From Medicago truncatula (taxonomy: Eukaryota; Streptophyta; Magnoliopsida; Fabales; Fabaceae): DNA of 64,000 nt. Positions 48,504 to 60,847 of the stretch are shown piece after piece. Position numbers and translations under genes: made by a program. The notes under the pieces were generated by a model. The model saw nothing but the letters and a program-made list of their open reading frames with translations, made no database searches and was not told where the DNA came from. The stretch covers positions 42,466,755 through 42,530,754 of the forward strand of contig NC_053048.1 in NCBI RefSeq assembly GCF_003473485.1, in the 5' to 3' direction. The number at the start of each line of letters is the position of its first letter. Within the stretch, counting starts at the first letter, position 1.

Positions 48504-49959
48504 GATGCTCTTTCACTCTCAAAATAATTGGTGCATGGTAAAGGAAACTATATCTGGTGTTGATTTATAGCCTGAGAAACCTCCCTTGTATGTTTGAGAT
48601 TAATATATTTATTTTCAGGACCACTAAATAATTTCACATCTTATGCTAAGTTCACATATGTACAATAAACCACAATCAAAATTGCATTAAAAGTTTGATA
48701 GTACAATAATTCACAATAAAAATTGCATTAAAATCTTTAGTACAAACGTCATGGCTTTGGGACTTTTTTATTTTTGGTACAAAGCTTTGGGACTTTTTTC
48801 TATTTTATAAAGAACTTTTTTTAAAAACAAAAAGTTTTACACATGTATCTAAACGTACCATATTAGACTCTTAGGAAATAGAGTTGTGTTATTTGAACAA
48901 CTATCTGATTGATAACTTTTGAGATAACCATAATTTTATAAAGAAAAAGAGGTATTGACACAAAAACCAAAGCAATAAGGAGATAAAGTAAAAACATAAT
49001 GTGAGTATGAGAAAGAAAGTTGATATCATATCAAAATACTTGCCAAATTTTTTGGAATGAATGGAAAAACTAAACATATTACACTTCCAAAATCAATTAT
49101 GTCTACTCCAAACATATACTTAAGACTATTGCAGAGCTAATCCTTTAACAGTTTGTGCATTATCTCATAGTCCTCTGCAACATAAAACGTAAAAACTAAG
49201 TAGTTTGTATTTACTTTATAATGTCAAACTTGACAGAATGAGCCAATCAAACTTTGGACCACAGATTATGTAACTATGAAAGAGTGAGACAATTAATCCA
49301 AGTCCCTAGTATAGTTTATGTAGTTTTTGTTTTTCTTGTTTGTTTTATAGGCAGATTATTAGTAATTTATTTGTTAGGGTGAAGAAGATTGGTTAGCCTC
49401 AGAGATCAAATCTTGAACTTGTTAGTTAAAAAATACTTTTTTGATGTACTAACACATACCACTTGAATAATCCTTTGGATATTCATTGTTTTACTTTATA
49501 ATTCTAAGTTTGGCAATCTTTTTCTTCTTTCAAGGGCAACGTTGAATTCTTTGTATTTATTTCAAAATTTCAATCTTGTCTCTTTCTCATTTGGGCTGCT
49601 GAGGAAATTACATATTGAAACCATTCAACTGGGGTTAGAGCTAAAAGAAAGTATTCACATATGTGACAGATTATTCAATGACCAAGAGTAAGTATTTATT
49701 CATTTAAGGTCATTCACATCAAATTACATAACCACAAACTCCTTTAATAAAAATTGGAAACTATAGAAATTTAGATTTAATTCCACATACATAGCACAGC
49801 ATAAAGCAGTCACCAACTAACTTTATACCATTAGATGTGCACCTCATATACCACAATAAGCATTGATCCTAGATGCAGATTTTAGAGCTTTTTCTGTGAG
49901 ATAGTCATATATAACTCTATCAACCTTATCATAAACTGCAAGGAATCCACCTTGTTCTA
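48504..49959. other. Intergenic between the dioxygenase and PP2C array
   Basis: It includes the dioxygenase upstream region, a truncated MITE copy (48891-49025) and otherwise AT-rich DNA with no gene. Confidence 0.5.
48891..49025. mobile_element. Recurrent MITE, copy 6 of 6, truncated
   Basis: It begins gagttgtgttatttgaacaa and keeps the core aaaaaccaaagcaataagga and gtgagtatgagaaagaaagt, then stops before the usual right terminal repeat. Confidence 0.6.
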
Positions 49960-51668
49960 CTAATTCTGTTTAAGATTCTTCCAAGGACTCTGAGCCCGAG
50001 AACTCTGACCTAAAAGGCTCTGAGTTTGAGAGCTCTCGCCCTCAGGGGTTTCAGGGTTCTGATCCTGAGAGCCAGATGCATTCGATGAACTTCCTTTAAA
50101 CCGGTCTTTAATAGTCTTCTTCAGCCTCTGCAGCCAATGAGTGGTTAATCCAGACCGTGCAAAAGCAGATGGTGTAGGTCTGTCAGATGAGCTTTTGTAG
50201 GACAAATTATGTACGGGCATCCTCAGAAACGACGTTTTGTCAAAGAACACAACAATCACACTTATATCATCATGAAAAGACCTCCTGTTCCCATCGCCAC
50301 GTCCCAGATTAGCATGCATCATGCTATTACAGGTAACATTCCCATTAGCAGCCGCTTTCGCTAGAACAGTACTCACAAGCCTTTTTGCAATTCCCTGCAA
50401 AATCCACCAAAGCATATAACTAAATCAAAAGCCAGCAAACATAACGGTAATGACTCAAATTCGTCTTTGATGCAAAAAACACAAATACTTATTTTCATTT
50501 TATAAAGACTAAATCAAAATGAAAGGAAAAACCAAGAAAAGAAAAAGTCATAGAAATCGATATATATACTTACATTTCTTGGATTGTTTTGAACAATTTC
50601 AACTGCTTGTTCATTTGACAAGAAATCCCAAAGTCCATCAGAAGCAAATATAAGAAACTTGTCACTATATGTTAAAACTCTAGTACGCATCTCTGGTTCT
50701 GCTGATACCACACCTCTAGTAAATGGTTCAGGAACTTTTTTGAATTTGGGAAACGATTCGCACAGCGTAAATTCAAGCCTTTTCAGATATGTATCACCAA
50801 TACTTCTACTAACCTAATAAATATACAAGAAAACATTATAACGGTCATAAACCAATATCAAATCAAACTACAACTCAATCTAAATTTGTAAAAGAAAAAC
50901 AAAATACCGAAATGATGCCTTTAACGCGCCACACTCCATTCTTTTCCTTCACAATGGTAGGATCACCAGGATGCATTGACTTGAGTTCTTCTCTAATAGC
51001 TGGATCACTACAATTGTGATCTCTTGTCAACTGCTCAGCACGGATTCTCTTATTAACCATAGTACCAATTACAGCACGTGAATCTCCAAGATTTGCAACA
51101 TGTAGCGTCCCTTTCCATATGATTCCAGCAAGACAGCATGAACCAACTTTTCCAAGATTTCGATTTATCATATAATTCCTTTTTACAGAATCCAAAAAAC
51201 TCGCTTCAGTAGCAGAAACAGCATCCCTCAGGGTAGCTTCAGTTATTTTATTCTCATTCTCATTAGTAAGCCCTATAATGTAACCACATAACATAAAAGC
51301 AAAATTCCATTAATTCTCAAACCAAGAAAAAAATCCAAAGATTAATAAAAAGAAATAAACTTTTTGATTAAAGAAAGATACTAACTCAGTAGATCGTCGA
51401 AGAGGTGTTCAGAGATGAACTGGGAAGCCTCGAAGCCACCATGGCCGTCGTAAACTCCAAGAAAGAGTGCATTTCTAGAGGCAACTTCAACTTGGCTTCG
51501 ATCTTCCATATCTTCATTTGCTTGAACAAACGCACTGGAAAATTCTCCATAGCAATGGTTTTTGAGATTAATCGAACTTGCGAGAGAGGGCCATTCGTCG
51601 AATAAAGCTAAGTTGTCATTCTTCCTGTTCCTGCATAGATTAACTATATTTTCAAGCCAAGGATGCAT
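49960..51668 (-). CDS. Protein phosphatase 2C, clade-D-like (array copy 1, intact)
   Basis: Four exons, 51668-51386, 51272-50908, 50813-50574 and 50394-49960 (first intron phase 1, others phase 0), 440 residues. PP2C enzymes are Mg/Mn-dependent serine/threonine phosphatases. The metal-site motifs are intact: GVYDGHGG (72-79), the Asp275 of [12 protein letters not shown], and [10 protein letters not shown] (337-346). [11 protein letters not shown] and [10 protein letters not shown] lie between them. The N-terminus [15 protein letters not shown] and the overall layout match plant clade D PP2Cs, several of which restrain plasma-membrane proton pumps or immune kinases (family knowledge). A Ser/Gln-rich tail ([18 protein letters not shown]) follows the catalytic domain and is shared by all array copies. 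It is the best-preserved copy in the array. Confidence 0.93.
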
Positions 51669-53130
51669 TTTGGAAGGAAAAGGAAATGTGATTGTTTGAG
51701 CAAAGAGAGTGATTTTGATTGTGAGTGAGAGAGTAATGATTTGAAGTATGGAAAATTGTGAATGTGATTGAATGAATGAATATTCTATGTAAAGGGGAAT
51801 AATAGACTTAACTAACTGAAAACAGAAAACCGAATAGTCTCAACAGAATCCTAAAATGATACGGGGAACATCAAAGTTCAGTTTTTTCATCATAATATAA
51901 AATTCGACTTCGTGTTTATGGACAAAATGTCTATTCGTATTTTTTCATGTGTGGTGAGTTCGACTGAGTTCAACATATATTGTATGTCATTTCTTTACGT
52001 TTGTTATGAAATCGCTTGCACTGCTTAAAATGAATACATTATTGCACCTGACGGTTCTGGCATGAGATATAGTATTTATAGTTTTATACCTTCATGAAAA
52101 GCTTAGAAGAAGTGTATCATGAGATATGAACCTCGACTGTTTCATTTTTTCTTTCAACTGTATAACTTGTGCCCCATTTTATTCATTCTATGCAACAAAT
52201 TCAGCTTTATAATTTTTTAAACTTGCAGCTATCCTTTTTGTATCCCTACTGTCCAATTCTTCAAATCAAATCACAGAGAATTCATTTTTATATCTAAATT
52301 CTTGATATTTAAACTTTTTAATTTGCAAGGCTTGACTTAGTTTTAAATTTGAGGAGGGGTGTTTGCACATAAATGTTATATTTGAGGGGGTGTGATTGAT
52401 CATTTACTCATTTTTCACAACTTGACAAGCTGAAACCCATTATGAGTACATTATCTCATAGTGAGTGTTACTCCAAAATTTTAGTTTTTTTTAAGTTAAA
52501 ATTAATAGTTATACCATCATATGCATATTTTTTAAACAACATATTCATTATGAAATTTGATAACTTTAGTGTAACAAAGTTCTCGAGAAATATTCAATCA
52601 TACTTTATCTTGTGAATATTTATATGGCAACAAACTCATATTGTTCAAGAAAAGCTAGTAACAAACTCCTTTTGCTATTGAAAGGAAACACCATTATAGA
52701 GAGTATCTCAAATGATGCAACCAAGAACTGAAATAGCAGATGTTGAATCAAATTCAATGATCAAGTTTAGGAAACAATGAAATTAATTACCATTTCCAAC
52801 ATATTAATTCAGACATGAGATATAAATTTAAAGGTGCAAGTAAAATGTTCAAAATTAACAACATTTGAATAATGTAAAAATAGTATAAAGCATTTCAAAA
52901 TACATTTGAACTTCCATTTCACAAACAAGGCAGAAGCACACAATTTTATTTGCTAACAGACATAATAAATGTATATTAGCACTAGAACCTAATTTGATGA
53001 GTGAATAGAAAAACATCCAACCAATAGAGTTAACAGATCTCAATGGCTGAAATAAGTTAGAACAGTTTACATTCTAAATTGAAATTTATATCGAATGCCG
53101 TTTCGGTGAAACCCGCAGTTTAACATTCTC
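51669..53130. other. Spacer between PP2C copies 1 and 2
   Basis: The first 200 bp upstream of copy 1 (ttgaagtatggaaaattgtg, then aactaactgaaaacag) recur upstream of the other copies. The segment 52800-53060 recurs, diverged, at 55715-55840 and 56090-56385. The spacer has therefore been duplicated with the genes. No further gene. Confidence 0.6.
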
Positions 53131-54258
53131 CTAACGGCTCTGAGCCTGAGAACTCTGACCCAAACGTCTCTGAGTCTGTGAACCCTCGACCACAGGGGTT
53201 TGAGTGTTCTGAGCCAGAGGAGTCCGAGGGCCCTGAATCTGAGAGCTAGATGCATGCAATGAACCTAATTTAAACCGCTTTTTGATACAATCCTTCAGTC
53301 TTGAAGCAATTAATCCAGACCGTGCAAAATCAGATGGCAGAGGCGTGTCAAATGAGCATATGTAGGACAAATTATGTACGCGCCGCCTCAGAAACAACTT
53401 TTTGGCCAAGAACAAAACAATGACACTTATATCATCATGAAAAGACCTCCTGCTCATATTGTCGTGTCCCAGAGCAGCAGCCTGGATGTCCATATAGGTA
53501 ACATTTCTTCTGTTGGCAGCTTCAGCTAGAGCAGAATTCAGAAGCCTTTTTGCAACTCCCTGCAAAATCAATCATAGCATAACCTCTAGTAAAGACTCAA
53601 ATTCGTCATCGATAAAAAAACACAGAATTATTTTCATTTTCTTAAGACTAAACAAGCCCGTGTTTTTTCACAATACAAAAGGAAAAACCAAGAAAAGAAC
53701 AAGTCATAGATATGGATATATACATACATTTCTTGGATTCTTTTGAACAATTTCAGCTGCTTGCTCATTTGACAAGAACTCCCAAAGTCCAACAGACGCA
53801 AATATAAGAAACTTATCATTCTCTGTTAAAACTCTAGTAAACATCTCTGGTTCTGCTGATGGCACACCACTTGTACAAGGTTTAGGAACTTTTTTAAATT
53901 TGGGAAACGACTCGTGAAGCATAAATTCAGGCCTTTTCAAATATGCATCACCAATAGTTCTACTGACCTGATAAATATACAAGAAAACATTATAAAAGGC
54001 ATAAACCAATATCATACCAACCAATAACTTTATCTAAATCGATTAAAAGAAAAACAAAAAAATACCTTAATGATTCCTTTAACACGCAATGATCCATTAT
54101 TTATCCATCACAATGTTAGGATCATCGGGATGCTTTGACTTGAGTTCGCTTATAGCTTGATCATTAATTTTATGGTCTCTTGTCAATTGCTCAGCATGGA
54201 TTTTCCTATTAACCATAGTACCAATCACAGCGCATGAGTTTTCAAGCCAAGGATGCAT
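53131..54258 (-). pseudogene. PP2C array copy 2, internally deleted
   Basis: The start MHPWLEN (54258) is joined directly to the end of exon 2 ([10 protein letters not shown], near 54236), so most of exon 1, intron 1 and the first two-thirds of exon 2 are missing. The junction keeps the frame by chance, but an extra T at about 54107 gives a TAA shortly afterwards, where other copies read DKNG or EKNG. Exon 3 (53967-53728) and exon 4 (53559-53131) are still open. In exon 3 the metal-binding Asp of SDGLW has become Val (SVGLW). The DGHGG motif is gone. It cannot encode an active phosphatase. Confidence 0.88.
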
Positions 54259-54990
54259 TTTTGAAGGAAAAGGAAATGTGATTGGAAGAGAAAAATAGAG
54301 TGATCTTGATTGGAAGAGAAAAATAGAGTGATCTTCTATATATATTCAACTAACTGACAACAGAAAACTGAATAATCTCAACAGAAACCTAACAGAATTT
54401 AACTAACTTCGTCATTACAATATTATGTATTGGCGGGAAAAGGAAAATTGAAGGAAACTTTTCTTGATTAAGTGTAAGTGATATATTGACTGTATGTATC
54501 ATTGCTGTTGTTGACCACACATTTCTACATAAGATGATTTGATTGAAGGGAATGATTTAACCGAACTTTTATGTTATTACAGCATATGAAAGTTTTGGAC
54601 CTTAATTTTTCTTCCTTCATTTTCTTTAATTTCTAAATCTTTTCCTATCATGAAATTATATGAGTCAATGGGAGATGGATGGCTCACTTGCGATTGAAGG
54701 AGTTAAGGTATAAAGGGTCCAAGTTCAAATCATGGCAAAGGAGACAAAAATACTAACATAACTTCTAAATATACTAATTTTGAGAAAGAGTACAAGTTTG
54801 TGGATAATTGTCTGCAAATAAGATTTTAACAATTTTAATTTTGAGAAACTCCGCAATCAAGAAAGTCTAGATCTCCCAAAAAGTTAAAAATTTGTTATTA
54901 AGCCTAGAATAAGTCAAACATTTCTGATAGTGTGACAGTTATGATTGATCCCGAGAATAAAAGTCACAACCATCCATATGTAATATTCTT
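54259..54990. other. Spacer between PP2C copy 2 and relic
   Basis: Sequence upstream of copy 2 resembles the other PP2C promoters (aactaactgacaacagaaaa). At 54671-54745 an A/B-box-like pair (tggctcacttgcgattgaa; gggtccaagttcaaatcatg) hints at a SINE fragment. No gene. Confidence 0.4.
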
Positions 54991-55394
54991 TCAAGGGCTC
55001 TGAGCCCGAGAACTCTGACCACCCAAAAGGCTCTGAGTTTGAGAGCTCTCGCCCTCAGGGGTTTGAGGGTTCTGAGCCAGAGGAGTACGAGGGCCATGCG
55101 TGCTAGATGCATGCGATGAACCTGATTTTAACCAATTTTTGAAACTTTCCTTCAGACTCGATGACTGCAACGCTGAAGTAGTTAATCCAGACGCAAAACT
55201 TGAAGGTAGAGGCATGTAGGACAAGTATGCGCCTCCTCAGAAACGAATTTTTGTCAAAGAACACAACAATCACACTTATATCATCACGAAAAGACCTCCT
55301 GCTCACTGATTCGTGTCCTGCAGAAGCAGCCAGAATGTTCCTGTAGGTAAAACTCCTTCTTCAGCAGCTTCTGCATCGCAGTACTCAGAAGCTA
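54991..55394 (-). pseudogene. PP2C last-exon relic (array copy 3)
   Basis: Only exon-4-like sequence remains. One frame reads [20 protein letters not shown] (55309 downward), with the usual HDD changed to RDD. A small deletion near 55227 shifts the frame, and the tail continues in another frame as SSFASGLTTSALQSSSLKES ending [19 protein letters not shown] at 54991. No exons 1-3 are found upstream, where a TA microsatellite starts. It is a dead fragment from unequal exchange in the array. Confidence 0.8.
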
Positions 55395-55485
55395 GCAAAT
55401 AGAATAGTAAAGACTCAAATTTAACATATTGTGGGGTTGAATTTTTTTTATCATTTAGCTCTAGTCTTGACAACGACGTCGCGCA

Positions 55486-55487
<2 letters not shown>

Positions 55488-55538
<51 letters not shown>
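55488..55538. repeat. (TA)n microsatellite
   Basis: About 25 uninterrupted TA units upstream of the PP2C last-exon relic. Likely polymorphic in length. Confidence 0.9.
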
Positions 55539-55539
<1 letters not shown>

Positions 55540-55540
<1 letters not shown>

Positions 55541-56392
55541 TTCATTTTAAGAAGATAAATGGACTTGAGCATTAAAAGATGCAAGACTTGGTTAGTGGGA
55601 GAACTGTGAAAAGATGATCACAAATCTGTTGAGGAATTGGTTTTCGGAGATGATAACTTAAATTTCTCGAAGTTAAATTCAATGATTAATTTAAGGCCCT
55701 AAATAATCTCCCCCACACCAAATAAAATGTTCAAAATTGAGTAATTTAAAAACAGTATACAGCATTTCAGAATACTTTTGCACTTTCATTTCCAAAACAA
55801 GGCACAACCACACACTTGGTAAAATTTCATGATACATACATTAACATTTTACTATATTTGAGGACTATTAATCATGCAATAACTTTTTACTGAATACCTG
55901 TATTAACACAGTTGATAGTAAGCACAGAGATAACTTGTTTCGGTGAAGTTGACAGAAAAGACTGTAAGAGCGTCTCAACTCAAATGATGCAACCAAGAAT
56001 TAAAATAGAAGATGTTGAATCAAATTCAATGATTAAGTTAAGCCCATTTTATATGGCCCAAAATTCAGCTTTAACATAGAAAAACTACAATTTAAAGGTG
56101 CAAATAATATGTTCAAAATATACTACAATTGATTTCTGTAAAAACAATATACAAAGCTAGGCAGAACCAAACAAGTTTATTTGCTATATAGTTTCAGACA
56201 TAAAACTCTTGTGTCACAAACTCCAGGACACTTATTGAAAGTTGTATGATACCTAAAAGTTACAACTGAGGAAAATCAATGTATCACATAAAACTGTCGC
56301 TTCTAGAACCTAATTTGATATGCAGTGAAAAGAAAAACATTCAACCAATAGAGTTAACAAATCTCAATGGTTGAAGGAAGTTATAACAGCTC
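55540..56392. other. Duplicated PP2C 3' flank
   Basis: Two partial copies of the 52800-53060 spacer lie here in tandem (near 55715-55840 and 56090-56385), sharing words such as agaacctaatttgat and caaccaatagagttaaca. No gene. Confidence 0.6.
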
Positions 56393-58120
56393 TTATTCGT
56401 ATATTTTTTCTTTAGCAGCCCGAGAACTCTGACCCAAAAGGCTCTGAGTTTGAGAGCTCTCGCCCTCAGGGTCCTGAGTCTGAGAGCTCTCGCCTTCCTG
56501 CGATGAACTTGCTTGAAACCGGTTTTTAATAGTCTTCTGCAGCCTCTGCAGCCCATGCATGGTTAATCCAGACTCTGCAAAAGCTGATGTTGTAGGTCTG
56601 GCAGATGAGCTTTTGTAGGACAAATTATGTAGGGGCATCCTCAGAATCGACTTTTTGTCCAAGAACACAACAATCACACTTATATCATCATGAAAATACC
56701 TCCTGTTCCCATCGCCACGTCCCAGATTAGCATTCTTCATGGTATTATAGGTAGAATTCCTATTAGCAGCCGCTTGTGCTAGAACAGTACTCACAAGCCT
56801 TTTTGCAATTCCCTGAAAAAATCACCATAGCATAACTAAATCAAAAGCCAGCAAACATAACAGTAATGACTCAAATTCGTCTTTGATGCAAAAAACAGAA
56901 ATATGTATTTTCATTTTATAAAGACTAAATCAAAATGAAAGGAAAAATAAAGAAAAGAAAAAGTCATAGAAATCGATATACACATATATTTCTTGAATTG
57001 TTTTGAACAATTTCAACTGCTTGTTCATTTGACAAGAAATCCCAAAGTCCATCAGAAGCAAATATCAGAAACTTATCGTTCTCTGTTAAATCTCTAGAAC
57101 GCATCTCCGGCTCTGCTGATAACACGCCTCTAATAAATGGTTCAGGCACTTCTTCAAACTTGGGGAACGATTCGTCCAAACTAAATTCAGGCCTCTTCAA
57201 ATATGTATCACCAATACTTCTACTAACCTAATACATATCAGATCAATAGCATATCAATATCAAATATGTATCACCAATATGTATCAAGATAACATTATAA
57301 AAGTCATAAACCAATATCAGATCAAATTAAATTTGTTAAAAGTAAAAACATAATACCGTAATGATGCCTTTAACGCGCCACACTTCCCTCTCATACATCA
57401 CAATGGTAGTATCATCAGGATGCTCTGACATGAGTTCTTTTCTAATAGCTTCATCTTTACAATTGTGATCTCTTGTCAACTGCTCAGCTTGGATCTTATT
57501 ATTAACCATAGTACCAATTACAGCACGCGAATCTCCAAGATTCGCAACATGTAGCGTCTTTTTCCATATAATTCCAGCAAGACAGCATGAACCAACTTTT
57601 CCAAGATTATTTTTTTGCCTATAATTTTTTTCTACATATTCCAAAAAACCTGCTTCAGTAGCAGAAACAGCATCCCTCAGGGTAGGTTCAGTTATTTTAT
57701 TCTCATTCGCTCGCACAGCCCCTAAAATGTAACCACATAACATAAAATAAAAATTCCATTAATTCTCAAACCAAGAACAAAATTGAAAGATTAATAAAAA
57801 GAAATAAACTTTTTGGTTAAAGAAAGATACTAACTGAGTAGATGGTCGAAGAGGTGTTGAGTGATGAAGACGGAAGCTTCGAAGCCAGCATGGCCGTCGT
57901 AAACTCCAAGAAAGAGTGCTTTTCTAGAGGCAACTTCAACTTGGCTATGATCTTCCATAGCTTCATTTGCTTGAACAAAAGCACTGGAAAATTGTCCATA
58001 GCAATGCCTTTTGAGATCAATCGAACTTGCATGAGGGTCTTGGTCGAATAAAGCCATGTTGATGTTGTCATTCTTCCTTTTCCTGCATAGATTGACTATA
58101 TTTTCAAGCCAAGGATGCAT
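56393..58120 (-). CDS. Protein phosphatase 2C, clade-D-like (array copy 4, altered splice donor)
   Basis: Four exons by homology with copy 1: 58120-57835, 57721-57357, 57227-56988 and 56812-56393, predicted 436 residues. Start [28 protein letters not shown] and [13 protein letters not shown] are intact. Two oddities. The motif DGHGG reads DGHAG. The expected donor after exon 3 is ATATGT instead of GTAAGT, so the junction used by copy 1 lacks GT; the next GT is 4 bases downstream and would shift the frame. Either this copy uses a non-canonical site, retains the intron, or is newly inactivated. Its tail is shorter and has an internal repeat (EGESSQTQ twice). Promoter sequence resembles copy 1. 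Confidence 0.8.
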
Positions 58121-60436
58121 CTTTGAAGGAGAAGGAAATGTGAGAAAAGAGAGTGATTTTGATTGTAAGTGAAAGAGTAATGATTTGAAGTATGGAAAAT
58201 AGTGAATGTGAATGAATGAATATTCCTATGATATTTATATATGTGAAATGAAGGGTAAAATAGACTCAATTAACTGAAAACAGTCTCAACAGAATCCCAA
58301 CAGAATGTAACTAACTTCATCATTGCAATATTGAATGAGCCAGCTGTCATATTATCAATTGGCGGGAAGAAGAAAATTGAATGAAACTTGTTATATCATT
58401 TTCTTAATTGCACTTTTAGTTCTTCTTATTTCTCAATTTTGCCATTTTGAACCCTCTAATTTCATTTTACCTCGTGTGATTTTAAACCACTTTATTTTAA
58501 CTGTGTGATTTTGACCTATTTTTTTATTTCGTAGCCCCGCTCAGATTTTGACTAATTATGAGAACATTTGTATTTAACAAAACTTGATTTTATTTTTAAA
58601 TAAAAACATAAATACTTTTTTGGTCAAGATTAACAAAAATATAGTAGTATACTTTTTTTGGTGGAATAACATTAATATTTTACACATATCCAAAAACATG
58701 TAATATACTTTTTCTATATTATAAGTTTCCTTAGTCAAAATTTAATATATTTTATATTTAAAATAATTTGTATATTTAAATAACTTATGGTATATTTTGA
58801 ATAAAATATTTGATCTATATAGCATAGATATAAAGTCCTTTTTTTACAAAATAAAATGTTTAGCAATATATGATTTTGAGTTGACTTTTAGACTTTCAAT
58901 TATACTCTTGAAACAAATTTGCTTATATTATTAGTGATATTAAAAAAGATAATTTGTGATGTTATTTGTGTCATTGAAAAAGATAAATATAGTTTCTTTA
59001 ATCTAGGAATTGAAATATGTGCATATTCAGTTATCAAATAAAAATTATTTTAATATTCTATATTATTTATAGTCTTACTTTATTTTTAGAGGATGTTTAT
59101 GGTTTTACTTGTTTGTTGGCAATATACAATATGATTATACTATTTGAATATGAATTAATATCTATCAAAAAACTTGTTTTTTTTTTAAAGAATCTACCAA
59201 AAACTTGTTAGTATTTGACTATGTCTCTAAATTTAACAAATAAAAAAGTGTTTGTTACTTAAAGAATAACATTTTGTATATCTAGAGACAAAAAATGAAT
59301 TTTTTTCTCATAAAAATCAAATCAAATTTTCTTTATTTTAAAGGGACCAAAAGTCATTTTAGTCCAAATTAGGATTGTTATGGAAAAAACAAATTAAATT
59401 ATGGACATTGTAATATGGAGAGAATTCTCCACTTTTTTTACTGTAAGGGTGAAATTTTGGTCACTAAATTACTAGACAAAAAAACTTATTGCATAGAATG
59501 CACTCTTTTTTATTTATTTTTTCACTATAAAAAAAAAATATATAACTGGTTTTAGGGTGAGAAGATTGTGTGTTTTTTTTAAACAAAAAAGGGTGCAGAT
59601 AAAGAATCAACTACATCATCCTAGATATAAAAACATAAAAGGAAACAAGGACAAAAGGAGAAGGTGGACCTAACCAAAACCTTCTTAAACGATAAAGATG
59701 ACAAAAAACAGGGGACAAACACCAAACCCAAATAGAACAAGAAAATAAAAGCAAACAAACAAAGGGGAAAAGAAAAAGAACGGAAAACAAGAAAAATAAC
59801 TCAAAGAAAGCCCATGAATCAATTTGGTACCCTACTCGCAGAGCGAATATTGTGAACTCGTAAATCATTGTGCTTATTCTTCTTCTTTGTGGACTTAAAC
59901 TCCACCTCAATGAAAGGCTCTTTCGAAGCAGCAGAGCAGTTCCTCAGATAATTGATAGTGGCGACCCTCTCTTCCTCATCAAAGTAAAGTTGAAGCGCAA
60001 AGTTGCTAGCATCATTTCCCTTCCAAAAAAAAGAAGGTTGTGTTCCCTTTCAAGACAAAAAAAACTTTCTACTTAATATGTTAGATATCAATATTTGTGT
60101 ATAGTAAGAAACATTTAAGAGTATATAATTTTCTTTTTCTAGAACGTAATTTGAGATATCAATATTTTCTTTTTCTCATTAACAAAATCAATAAGAATTA
60201 TTTTGTTTGGAATCAAAGTGGGGTACACCTTTAACAAAAAATTCCAACAAAAAAACCGACAAATTGAATGTTTAATTGTAAACATCGACTAGTAGCACAC
60301 CTTAAACAAAAAAAATCCAACAAAAAAGTACACCTTCCTCTTCTCCAAGAAAACCACACCTTGATTCCCAAGCCACCAAAGAAGAAAAGTTTAGAACCTT
60401 CTTTTCCTATTTTTTTTTTCTCTCACAATCTTTCTC
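58121..60436. other. Intergenic, one coding relic
   Basis: Upstream sequence of PP2C copy 4 occupies the first 250 bp. The rest is AT-rich with long T-runs. A protein-like relic lies at 59819-60040 and is listed separately. Confidence 0.5.
59819..60040 (-). pseudogene. Unrecognised coding fragment, possibly retroelement-derived
   Basis: A minus-strand frame without a usable Met reads GNDASNFALQLYFDEEERVA, then TINYLRNCSAASKEPFIEVE, and ends in a basic KSTKKKNKHNDLRVHNIRSA segment before a TGA at 59819-59821. The composition looks protein-like, unlike the surrounding DNA. Downstream (59580-59815) the minus strand is T-rich. I do not recognise the family. A transposon-borne fragment is a guess from context. 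Confidence 0.4.
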
Positions 60437-60444
60437 TATAAATA
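60437..60444 (+). promoter_or_regulatory. TATA box of the first small-protein gene
   Basis: TATAAATA lies 111 bp upstream of the ATG at 60548, followed by cacctcttcacataacc. The same arrangement occurs before the second copy. Confidence 0.75.
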
Positions 60445-60547
60445 CACCTCTTCACATAACCACTTTTACTAAGAAAAAAAAAAACATATACCTAAAACCC
60501 TATTTTCAAACAAACATCATCAATCAAACAAATTCTTCCACTCTTTC

Positions 60548-60847
60548 ATGGCTGGTCTTCAACAATATAACTTTTTTCCAACCGATCTCTTCTACCCTCG
60601 TCCACAGCCTGAACAATCCACAACTTCTCCCACCGTGCTTCCTCTCAAAACTCCAAACGGTGAAGATCTTCCTCAGACTCAACAAAAACAACCAGCTAGG
60701 AGCATGATCAAAGTAAACCCTTCTACTTCTTCTTTGGTTTATACTCACAAAACACAATCTTTTGGTGTCGTTGACAATAACATGTCTAAATTTTCACTAG
60801 ACCCACTTTCTTTGATGGTTTGGATGGATCAAGAGGATCAAGAATAG
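60548..60847 (+). CDS. Small conserved protein of unknown function, copy 1
   Basis: An intronless gene of 99 residues. The N-terminus MAGLQQYNFFPTDLFYPRPQ is aromatic and proline-bearing, the middle is rich in Gln, Thr, Ser and Pro, and the end is LSLMVWMDQEDQE. No signal peptide, membrane span or known motif is seen, and the middle is likely disordered. It is 85 of 99 identical to the gene at 63276, and differences cluster in the middle while both ends are conserved, which indicates selection on the protein. A TATA box is at 60437 and AATAAA at 61011-61016. I do not recognise the family. Confidence 0.85.
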   Translation: MAGLQQYNFFPTDLFYPRPQPEQSTTSPTVLPLKTPNGEDLPQTQQKQPARSMIKVNPSTSSLVYTHKTQSFGVVDNNMSKFSLDPLSLMVWMDQEDQE

